The translations under genes and the position numbers were made by a program. Shown one piece after another: positions 38,394 to 48,267 of a stretch of 64,000 nt of DNA (within the stretch, counting starts at the first letter, position 1; the number at the start of each line of letters is the position of its first letter). The notes under the pieces are model-generated. The model did no database searches. It was given only the letters and a program-made list of their open reading frames with translations, and was not told where the DNA came from. The stretch is from Heterotrichella gracilis (Eukaryota; Sar; Xanthophyceae; Tribonematales; Xanthonemataceae): contig JAULBX010016637.1 in the NCBI GenBank assembly GCA_032358255.1, positions 62,001 through 126,000 on the forward strand, read 5' to 3'.

Positions 38394-41300
38394 ATGTCAG
38401 GGATACACAGGCCGGCAGCGCTGTTGGTGCTGCTGGCACTGCTGGGCCATGGGGCCTGCAACTCTCAAGGTGAGCTAGATCAAGTATGTTGCATACATGC
38501 AACTGTGTTTGTAGCAGCCGTTTTGTTGGCGGGCTGCACTGCTATTTTAGCACGGCTGTTGTGACCTATCCTGCAAACCATGCTGCAGTGGACGCTGTTA
38601 TGACGCTGCAAACCATGCTTTGTGTTTGCACTTCTTTTACTGGAGTACTCAACCTACATATTTCCGGTGCAGACTTCTTCTACATGCAAGCGCATGGAAG
38701 CACGACACCCAGCCCCACCATCACTGAGCGGACCTGCAACCCCACAAACGCCACCACCGACTACATCTACTCCTTTGGCGTAGTCACACTCGGCCGTTCA
38801 GGCAGAGGGGCCTTCAAGCCTTTTGTTGTGGCCCTGCTTGCCAACTGCTCCTCAGGCAGCGTGCTTACGACAGGGCTGACTGCGTCAGCGCTGAGCAAGT
38901 ATGCTGCAGCCGATGGCTACAGAGTGACCTACTCAACGGTGCAATACACCGGTAACCAGGACCCCTTTCCTGTGGTGCAAGGCGAAGTTGGGGGGCGCTA
39001 CATAAACCGCAACATCCGCAAAGTAGCCAGCAGCAATGCCGACTTCTTCATGGGCCTGGCGCAGCTCTACGGCATAGGTAATGCAAGATTTGACAACCAG
39101 TGGCTCGAATGTTGCGGTACATTCACGTCCTTGGCATGGCTGTACAGGTTGTTGACTAAGGGATCTTGTTGTTCTCACCACAGGAACTGCCAAGCTTGAT
39201 GGGTCGCTGCCTTTCTTGGATAGGTGTCCACCTGGCATGTTCATCACAGGCTTCAAGAATTACGCCAACAAGGCGGACTCTTTTGGCATCGAGGCCATCC
39301 AGTTTGCCTGTGATTACCTTGGTAAGTGGACCCATTATGCCATGGTTTGGCAATGTGGCCTGCTGTGCATGGGGCACCATTTTCCATGTCTGTGAAATGA
39401 CCAAGCTGACATCTCACAGGGCCTTGGAACTATGCAATTGGGCCACAGCTGAATGCCACCCAGTTGGCAACAGCCACCACCCAGGCGTTCTCCTGCAAGG
39501 AGACGTCATACATCATTGAATTTGGAGGAGCATACAGTCCATCAGTAGGATCAATTGTGGCACTAAATGCCACCTGTTCAGACGGTGTGGAATCAATCTT
39601 CCTTGGAATGAACCTCACTGCTGCAAGCCTGGGTGACCTCGAGTACTACTCCAAGGATTCCAGGGTCAGCGACGTTGACAATGCTCAAACTGGGTTCAGC
39701 ACTGTGCCTTTGGTGGTTTATGGGGAGGCAGCAGGCTATGGCTTGGCGGACGCCTTTGGGTGGCGCAATCAGGTAAGCTTGACTGCAATACATGGTAATA
39801 CATGATTTAAATTGGTTTAAGTTTAATTTTTGTCCTGTGCATGCACCAGTCGAGAGCAGTTTGCAAGATGGCATGCGAACCTGCTCGTGACACTCCACTA
39901 ACACACCTTACACAAAGCCAAACTTTGCATGTGAAACAGCCTATGAGTGGTGAATTGCAGGCGGTGGCCAACAGCCAGGGGGTCACAATTCGCTGCCCAG
40001 ATGGGTATGTTATTCGGCAGATGGTGGTGTACAGGTTGGCTACCTCGAGCAAGGGCGTTGACAAGTTACTACTTGAGTGTGACAAGTACCCAGGTGGGTG
40101 CGACGGCCATCAAGGATCATAGCAATGCCAGTACAGGCTGGGCATTGCTCCCTGTCTGTTTTTTCACATATGTCTGTGAGTCAGGACTGGCTCTGCTGCC
40201 TGTTGGCTCAGGAAATGCTATTGTAACGGCTGCTATGTGGCTTGCCTTGTGCAGACTATGCATCCCTGCCAGTGTATGGCACCAAGGGCCCCAACGGCGC
40301 ATGGACTACTGAGACAATCAACGCACCAGATCATGGAACCTTTTGCCCCGCCCTGTCCTACATCGACCGCATATTGCTGTTTTACAAAAAGGGGTCAAGC
40401 AGCGACGTTATCATGAGGGGCTTCCAGGGCATCTGCTCCGATGCAGCGGGCACCCATTTGGCCATTGCAGGGAATGCGACTGGAACAGATGGAACAATTC
40501 TCTACACATTGCCCGACACAAAGGTGAGCCATCCCTTTATTTGCAATGCGCCAATGCACGACCAGCACCTGCAGCACTGCAATATTGGGTACTCAAATCA
40601 TTACTGCCATGGTTTTGTAAGCAGGCATGACGATGCACGTACATGCATTGCAACCCAGGCAATCCATTACACCTGTAGTCACCCGTCCAACCCTGGCCCC
40701 ATGTCTGCAGCTGAACAGCTTCAGTGGGGCGCTCCAGCCAGGAGGCTTTGGCCTCTTGGCGCTCCAGGGCGGCAGGCTTGCAGATATCACTTCAGCCACG
40801 TACTTTTCCTTCAACTGCCCCTTCGGGGGGCGTGTGAGCGGCTACCGTGCCTGGGCCAACAGCCCTGACAGCGCCTACTCAGCTGGGGTGGACCTAGTCA
40901 ACGGCTTCTGTACCGATTTCTGTGCGTGCATGCCTGCGGTGCAGGGACATGGTGGCGCAGTCATGAGAGCAAGGCGCTTGACCTGCTGCAATGCTGCTGC
41001 GCCGCTATTTACTCACGCACAATTCTCCACCCATTCTTTCTCAAACTTCATGCACATTGCATATAGTTATAACAGTGTGATATCATGCCACCTCCTGCAG
41101 TATACACCGCTGACCATGGTGTGTGCGTACAGATCTCATGACCTTGTTGCCGCGTGGAACCCTGGACGGCAGCAGCGACGGATCTATGGAGCAGCTGCTG
41201 GACAGAGCACGATGCCCATGGGGTGGCTACCTCATTTCCATTGATGTGTACACAGTGCAAGTTGAGGACCAAGTCACGCCAGTGGGCATTGGCGGCACAT

Positions 41301-43288
41301 GCACGTAAGTCTTGCTTCACCCATCCATTCCTGCTGAGTGGCGCACATCATTCTGCAGCTGGCAAAGTCGCATGATTGGGGCTTGTGCGCTGTGCGGCAA
41401 TCGTGTCTGCGTGTGCATGTCTGACCTGTGTACTTGAGAGCCAGTACCACCCAGTTCTGGCTGTGCATCAGTTGACCGCCACTGATGTCAAAATACACAA
41501 GCACCTGTTGTGATGGTAGCTCCCTTTGTGCTGGTGTATGCCAGAGAATAACCATGATGGCATATGTGTAGGGGTGGCTACTCAGTGCGACAGCTGGGCT
41601 ACAAGCTCAATGGCGCCAAGAAGAACACCATCTCAAGGGTGCAGGGTTTCACCAACATCACTGGCTACAGCACGCAGCCAGACCTCAATGATGCCACCCA
41701 CAGCATCGGTTCGCTGCTGGGCAAGGGAAACCTGTTGCCCAATTTGGCCAACTTCACCGACCAATGTCCACCAGGTACGTGTTTGAGACCAGACCGTCGC
41801 GATGTTGCAGGGACACCACTTTATTGCTGGCAATGGAAAGCAGCTGTTGTTGTGCATTGGCTGAGATTACCTACCCAGAATGCACAACAACTGAGCCTTG
41901 CATTGGGACTGTGTCAGCTCCATCCCCTGTGTGCACCAGGGCTGGAGGTAGACCATCTCTGTGCATGGTGCTGGATGGCCCCACTCAGTTGTCTGAGATG
42001 TTGTGGGTGCTCATTGACCACAATATGCCTGTGCTTGGCTTGGAAGTCATTTTTGAAATTCTAAATGTATCTCTGACCTGTTAAATTGGGGTGCAGGCAT
42101 GCGCATCGTAGGCTTTGGGATGACCACAGTGACAGTGGACCCGTCCGACCCCTACCCGCTGTACTACCTGGGCCTGCAGACGTACTGCGCAGACAGCACC
42201 GACACACAGTACTCTGTCAGCCCCTACGTGGAGAAGTCACCACCGCCCCTGCCACCAGCCAAGTCACCGCCACCAGTCAAAAAACCACCACCTGCAAAGG
42301 CAAAGTCTCCACCACCAAAGCAGAAGTCCCCACCACCAAAGGGCGGCAAGAAGCCTCCACCATCAAAGGGCGGCAAGAAGCCTCCACCATCAAAGGGCGG
42401 CAAGAAGCCTCCACCATCAAAGGGCGCCAAGAAGCCTCCACCATCAAAGGGTGGCAAGAAGCCTCCACCATCAAAGGGCGGCAAGAAGTCTCCACCGCCA
42501 ATGAAGGGCACAAAAAGGCCACCTCCCAAGGCTGCTGCCAAGAGGCCCCCACCACTCAAGTCTATCCGGCGGCCTCCTCCTCATGTCATCAAGCGTTCCC
42601 CCCCTCCAAGGAAGCTTGCCCCCCCGGGCAAGAAGACCGTCATGTCCCTGGTCCTGCCTACCAGCACCTACGCCACAACCAGCATCATGGACAGCGTGGT
42701 ACCTACAGGTAAGGGCAATGTGATGGGCTGCACAGAGTGGGGCGCATGGTCATGGCACGCCACGCATAGATTTGAATTGCACTGCTGCTGGTGGCGCCTG
42801 GTGGAGTACAGGGAACATGTTGCTGCCACAGCGCGTGTTGCTGCCACATCTTGTGGCATACATGTCTGGGTGCATGTTGTGATGGCTGAAGATAATAAAA
42901 TATTGCAGGATGGTAGGTAGGCCGCATTCAGCTCTGTTGCCGCAAGAACCCTCAGCACTACCAGCAATCTGTGAGACACCTGAGACGTAGGAACATGCGA
43001 GGGAATGACCAGCCTGCTATATGGTGCTCTTTCACTCTGTCTCTTCCTCGACCAGTGCCCTGTTGGGGTATTGGTGAAATTTTATGTAAAATCATTATCA
43101 TTTACTTCCCTCAGCTGCACCGCTGTGCTCCCCCTGGACTGACCTGTTGTCCCTGTGCAGGCACCATAGCCCCGGTGGTGGACCGCGGGAGCTCGTCCAC
43201 CAGCTACACCCCTCAAAACCTGGAGGCAGGCTCATTCTTGCAGTCTAGCACGTCCAAGCCCTCGGACTTCACCCTCATCAGCACCTGA
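38394..43288 (+). CDS. Secreted Cys-rich, proline/lysine-rich cell-wall-type glycoprotein
   Basis: Eleven exons join without phase conflict into 899 residues: 38,394-38,469; 38,673-39,077; 39,184-39,321; 39,420-39,772; 39,961-40,093; 40,255-40,523; 40,711-40,921; 41,133-41,304; 41,572-41,774; 42,097-42,708; 43,161-43,288. The protein starts with a signal peptide (MSGIHRPAALLVLLALLGHG). The ectodomain contains at least five modules opening with C-P-x-G-x-x-[IV/L], at about residues 175, 336, 494, 556 and 651, each closing with a Cys 30-40 residues later. Residues about 701-838 form a Pro/Lys-rich tail of SPPP and KKPPPSKGG units, expected to be hydroxylated and glycosylated as in algal hydroxyproline-rich wall proteins. 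A short Ser/Thr-rich end follows. Many N-x-S/T sites fit secretion. The Cys module belongs to no family I can name. A role in wall or extracellular matrix is inferred. Confidence 0.85.
42290..42560 (+). repeat. In-frame coding minisatellite for the proline/lysine-rich tail
   Basis: A 27-bp unit encoding nine residues (KKPPPSKGG) is repeated about six times head to tail between roughly 42,340 and 42,490, with more diverged units on each side. All copies are multiples of three, so length changes keep the frame. Confidence 0.9.
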
Positions 43289-44525
43289 GTGCAGTGAACG
43301 TAGATTGTCCATGACTTTACATCCTCTCCTTTGACTTAAGTTTCTGAAACGGGTATATTTTAGTGGGAAAATGAATCCAGCTGGTGCTGAATTGATGGCT
43401 GGCACATGGCAGCAAAGGATTATTTCAGCAGCTGCAGATTTGGTGGACGGTCTTGATGTACCTGCAGCAATTAAACCTCTAGTGCACTGCCTGAATGCCA
43501 CATACTCAGTATCACTTTATTCGACTGTTGGATTACGTTGCTGCTGACAGCTGGATCTTGGACAGCGACGCGGCAATGCAAGAGGTTATTCCAATGCATC
43601 ACTCAGAGGCAGGGTTGGCAAGGATAGAGGTTGACATAGCTGTATCCATTTGCATTTAGTTTATTTACTGCATCAGTGCGGCTCCAAGTTGATCGCTCTC
43701 CAATGATACATACCAGTGAAATGATTTGTCACTGGCAAACTATTGGATGGCATCAAGTAAAAGTAAGGGCCTCAGTCTCAGCCCGTTAGTGCGCCAGCTG
43801 AAAGTAGACAAGGAAGACCTGGTTGTAACAGCAATTTTTCCCCTTGAGCTAGTATAGCCTGTTGACCAGGCAAGAAACAACACTGCAACTGCTGGCTGTG
43901 ACTGTGACTGTGCAGCACAGCTTCCCCACAATTATCTACAAGCGCTTGTTACGCCACAAACACGTGGTGTTGGTTCCACAATGCAATGCGCGCGCAGTGG
44001 TTGATGAGGCAGCAGCCTGCAGGGTGTACGTAGGGTTGAAACGTGGCGCTTGCAGATCAAGGACAGGTAGGTGCTATGCGCTCACATGATTGCTGTCACA
44101 CCATGGCAGAATGGCGGGTAAGACTTGGCATAACTCCGCCATACACCTGCCCAGCAGGCAAGGCCTTCTGCAGGGTCTGAATGTTCTAGGTGCGTTACTT
44201 CATCATTTCCCTGTGCATCAGTTGTGCTCTTGGTTATACCCGTAGACGCCTTTCAATGTGACCACTTACCAGTAACTTTGTCACGGTGATGGATACATAC
44301 ATGCACATGGATGCTTTGACGCTTGTGCATCATAATATTCTGGCGCGGTGTGGAGTATGCCACTAAGAGCCACACAGCGAGCGCTTGACATGTTGCCACA
44401 TTGAGGGCAACCTGCAGAAGTTAGTTCGTTGTCTTATGGGTTGTCGTTACAGCTTAAGTCTGCAGATGGCAGATGGGTCAAGCACAACCCTGAAAGCGTC
44501 TACCATCAGCCATGGGCCACAACGT
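43289..44525. other. Convergent intergenic region, wall glycoprotein / RPS26
   Basis: About 1.24 kb between the stop of the glycoprotein gene (plus) and the stop of RPS26 (minus), so it should hold two 3'UTRs. I find no convincing gene, RNA or tandem repeat. Confidence 0.5.
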
Positions 44526-45448
44526 TTACTTCTTTGGTGGCTGTCCCTGCCCTTGCTGCCCCTGCTGGCCCTGCTGCTGCTGGTTGTTGTCCCTGAACCC
44601 GGGTCGCTTGGGTGGCTCGCGGATGCGCCTGTTCTTGCGGGACCTCACCCTCACCACCTTGGAGTGGATGGCTGCTGACACGCAGTAGTACACCTTGCGG
44701 TAGATCTTGGGCAGGACATAGCCTGAAATAAAAGTGCAGGCATCAGCAAATTGCATATGCAGTAAAGAGTGTCTTTGCTGTGGGCGGCATGCATGCAAAG
44801 GGCGAAACAACCCAGGAAGGTTTCGGGATGGTAGGCGTAGTGAACAGGGAGGCATTGCGTGCACAAAGGGGCTATCTTGCAGCTGCAGTCATGGAACCCC
44901 AGCATTGGCCACTTGTCCAAGTGAGCATCTGTGACAGCTGCGTTCGAGACTGTATCAGTTGCATTGCTTGCATCAGAATTTTCTCTTGGCGTGGATAGCA
45001 CACTACTGGCTGCTGTGTTTGCCCCCCCGTGCACCCACTTTGTAAAGGGTGCCCAAGCAGTCCCTTCCCAGCCCACCTGCCACAAGTTACATGGCTGCCA
45101 GAGGCTGTGCAATAGATAAGAAGTAACACTCATGCACACTCACCATCGATGGTGGAGGCCTCCTGGATATCACGGATGGCAGACGCATCCACGATGTTCC
45201 TGACAATGAACCTCTTGATGGCCTTGTCTTTGGGGACAAGCACACCTGAGGCCTCGCAGCGGACGCGCCTCACCTACAACAAAAATTTGGGTTCAACTTA
45301 AGCTGCCCCATAGGTCTTGCAGGCAAGAGAAGCGTGATGGGTGCTGGGTGTAGTGTTCGAATTGCACCGAGCCGCCAAAATTGCCGATGCCACTCACGTG
45401 TCCCCTGCCGTGCTTAGCACGCCCGTTGTTCCTCCGCTTCTTCGTCAT
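44526..45448 (-). CDS. RPS26: 40S ribosomal protein eS26
   Basis: Three exons, 45,398-45,448, 45,144-45,273 and 44,526-44,722, join in phase into 125 residues. The N-terminus [18 protein letters not shown] and the motifs [32 protein letters not shown] and [12 protein letters not shown] identify eS26 of the small cytosolic subunit, which lies near the mRNA exit and the 3' end of 18S rRNA. The family normally has four zinc-binding cysteines in two CxxC pairs. Here each pair keeps only its first Cys: RCEASG replaces RCSNCG, and [10 protein letters not shown] replaces YYCVSCAIHS. The protein is therefore predicted not to bind zinc there. A Gln/Gly-rich C-terminus ([14 protein letters not shown]) replaces the usual basic tail. 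Confidence 0.95.
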
Positions 45449-46363
45449 GGTGAGCTGTGCAGAGGAACGGCGTGAACCCGTCCAACAGTACCTGCTCAGA
45501 GTAAGAGGGATGCTCTGGCATCGACAACAACCTTATGAATGCCTCGAAAAACTTTGGTAGCCTAAAAAAGGCGGCGGCAGCGGCGGAATACGCGGGCGGC
45601 GGGAACACCACTTCAGGAGTGTTAATTATGAAACGGGGGTATCGCCCCAGCCTGGGGCCCAGGCTCCACCATGCACCCCAAGCAGCGCTTCCAACTTTGG
45701 TGTGAAGCTGTCTTCTTGCTTCGCCAGGAGAGGGCCTGGCCACAGGCTGGGGCTGAAATGCAACGGGCAGTGCCAGCCATCCCCCACGCTCCCACCCCAC
45801 ACAGAGACAGCAACTGAAAAGAAATGCAGTTTCCACTAGGAATCAGATAGTGCCAAGCATGGTAGTGTACCTTTCACTGACTCATTCTGACTGGTGATGG
45901 AGCACATGTTGGTAGGTCCGGCTGTGTACTACTGAGTCAGTATCATTATATGGGTTTGGCCTGCAACGAGTGCGATTTCACAGCATCCTGTGACAGGGCG
46001 ACAGGCTGGAGTGTTGAAGCTTAACAAGATTTTATCCGTGTGCAGCGGAGACAAGGGTATTTTTACTTACAAACAGACTGACAACCCACAACCCAAGTGC
46101 GTTGCTATAATTTGGAGTAGCCAAGTAAACAAGCTGCTGCCTCGAGTGCAAGGGTGCACTGCAACTCGAGCTAGAAAACAGGCAGGGCGCAGTCTAGTCC
46201 AAATGTGAAGTCAACACTCACGTGCGTCAGTTTTTTAATGGGCTGAGATAACCGTTCAGGTAGTGTTCAGGGCACCAATTGGAAATTCATAAGCACAAGA
46301 AAAGCCAACCAGCTACCAGCTTCTGCACTGCCCAACCAAAACCCAATTGCCCCCAGGAGCCTA
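45449..46363. promoter_or_regulatory. Spacer upstream of RPS26
   Basis: About 0.9 kb between the RPS26 start and the uS9 stop, both on the minus strand. It holds the RPS26 promoter and the uS9 3'UTR. About 200 bp upstream of the RPS26 start is the near-palindrome AGCCTGGGGCCCAGGC (45,648-45,664), also found upstream of the coiled-coil gene. Confidence 0.4.
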
Positions 46364-47365
46364 CTAGCGCTTGACCCATTGGAAGGACTTGCGTGCCTTC
46401 TTCTTGCCAGGCTTCTTGCGCTCAACCACTCTCGAGTCACGCGTGAGCAGGCCGTTGACCTTCAGGTCTGGCCTGTAGTTGGGGTCATACAGCTGCAGCG
46501 CCTTTGCGATGCCGTGCCGCAGCGCTTGCGCCTGGCCCGTCACCCCGCCTCCCTTGACACTGGCCATCACATCAAACACCCCTAGCGTCTCGGTTGTGAA
46601 GAAGGGCAGCAGCACGTCCACGCGCCTGGCAAGGTGGCTGAAGTAGGCGTCCATCGGCTTCTTGTTCACCACCAGCTGCCCGGTGCCCTTCTTCAGCCAC
46701 ACGCGAGCGATGCTGCACTTCCGCTTGCCAGTGGCGTACGCGCGGCCCATCGCATCCACCACCCGCACGCGCTGCGCAGCCACCTCCGCCTGCTTCTCCA
46801 TCTCCATCTCCCGCCTGAGCCTGCGCTCCTTCTCATCCTCATCCTCGTCTGCCAGCGCCTCCTCTATGGGCCGGAACGACACCTCCGCTTCAGCCACAGA
46901 CAGCTTGAGCATCTCCCAGGCTGTGTCATACTCCTGCTTGTCCATGAGCTCGCCCCAGGTATCCAGCATGCGGTAGTAGTCCTCCCCAGTCTGGATGGGC
47001 TTGACGCTGCTCATGTCAAACTCTGTGGTGTTTGGCCCATCGTCCTCGCCTTCTGGAGGGCTGTCATCAGGTCCTGGCTGAGAGGCGTCGCTGGTGCTTT
47101 CCTGAGCGGTGGGTTTCGCGGGAGGCGGTTCTGGTGGGTCTTCGGGGCTGCTGGCAAACGTTCTGCACAGGGCTGCTGGCCACGATGATTGATGCGTTGC
47201 AGCTGCCTGGCATAGTGGAATTAACTGAGATGGCGATAGGCCATGGCGCAAAGAAGCCACGGCGTTGGATTCAACTAGTCTGGATACTTGCGAACTTGTG
47301 AACACCCTCGCCAGAGCCCACACTAGCCGCTGCATGGTGCCAATGCATGCAAGGGCCTGAGTCAA
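46364..47365 (-). CDS. RPS9M: Organellar (probably mitochondrial) ribosomal protein uS9
   Basis: Single-exon gene of up to 333 residues. The last ~130 residues are a complete bacterial-type uS9 domain: ATGKRKCSIARVWLKKGTG, then HGIAKALQLYDP, ending KKPGKKKARKSFQWVKR, the conserved basic tail that reaches the P-site tRNA. It is preceded by an acidic linker (DEDEDEKERRL) and an Arg/Ser/Ala-rich N-terminus that looks like an organelle transit peptide. The length and the acidic spacer match plant mitochondrial S9 better than plastid S9. The Met at residue 11 (47,335; MQRLVWALARVFTSS) gives a more typical mitochondrial presequence than the upstream Met, so the true start may be 47,335. Confidence 0.9.
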   Translation of the reverse strand: MTQALACIGTMQRLVWALARVFTSSQVSRLVESNAVASLRHGLSPSQLIPLCQAAATHQSSWPAALCRTFASSPEDPPEPPPAKPTAQESTSDASQPGPDDSPPEGEDDGPNTTEFDMSSVKPIQTGEDYYRMLDTWGELMDKQEYDTAWEMLKLSVAEAEVSFRPIEEALADEDEDEKERRLRREMEMEKQAEVAAQRVRVVDAMGRAYATGKRKCSIARVWLKKGTGQLVVNKKPMDAYFSHLARRVDVLLPFFTTETLGVFDVMASVKGGGVTGQAQALRHGIAKALQLYDPNYRPDLKVNGLLTRDSRVVERKKPGKKKARKSFQWVKR

Positions 47366-48267
47366 TTACGCATGACCCTAACAAAACTTGGCCATTTCAA
47401 GAGACAATCTATAAGTGAAGTACAAGTAGTTACGTTTGTAATGTTGCTGCGAACGCATCAACGACTCAGCTAACTAGGAACGCAGCAAGTCGCGCACACT
47501 GCGCTCTTATGCATGCACTAGCAAAAGCTAAGAATAAAGAGATGTAGCTGTACCCTGAAATTGAACGTTTTGTTGGGCGATTTCTCACAAGCGGTTAAGT
47601 GCCCACTTGCAGTATTACAGCCGAGTGAAGTGGACAGAACGAGGCGGGTTGATGCATCGAAGCACTTGTTAACGTGGCCGCCACATACCGTGACCCACCT
47701 AGACCCCAGAACCCTAAAAGCGCACCTAGTGCATGCATATATGCAATTGCATGGTGCAACTCTCCCCACAACGCTGATGCGCTATTCGCAGCACGATTGT
47801 GCTTGCAGTGTGCTTTATTCCAGACTGAAGTGGCAACTGGTTTTAACCGTTCCGTTTGAATGCAAGTGAACTAAGTGTTCTTGTCCTTGCCCACTTTGTT
47901 GTGTGCTCCTCAAGCTTGCGCCACAACCCAACACGTGCAACTCAGATTGTAACGCTTTTAGCTTCCTTGAAAGCATGTAGGGAATCAAATTGCTGGCTAG
48001 CCAACTGCGTGAGCATGTATGCATGCATGTGTGAGAGTTGTGGACGGGGTACTTGACGCACGCGTCTTGGCCCACAACCCGCCAGAGTACTTTTCTAACT
48101 AGAGAGGCCTTCGTCAAGGCTGTTCGTCTGACAGCCAAGCCTTGCAAGTGTAGCACCGCACAGCTCGCACACTCAACCCTTCCTTAGGCTAACTGCTGTA
48201 GGTGGGTGCAAGCCCAGGATACAGCTCAGTCGGCAGCCTAGGATACAACAGGCTCGTCAGACTTGAG
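47366..48267. promoter_or_regulatory. Divergent intergenic region, uS9 / mitochondrial carrier
   Basis: About 0.9 kb between divergent start codons of two organelle-related genes, so it may act as a shared promoter. No coding exon, repeat or RNA gene is evident, and no specific element can be assigned by eye. Confidence 0.45.

Noticed and set aside
38486-39199. 237-residue frame from 38,486 as the start of the wall glycoprotein
   Set aside because: The upstream part is intron; exon 1 at 38,394 supplies a signal peptide and splices in the right phase to 38,673.
42224-42559. Minus-strand Gly/Phe-rich frame opposite the proline repeats
   Set aside because: It is the mirror of the KKPPPSKGG minisatellite on the real coding strand and has no start context or splice partners.
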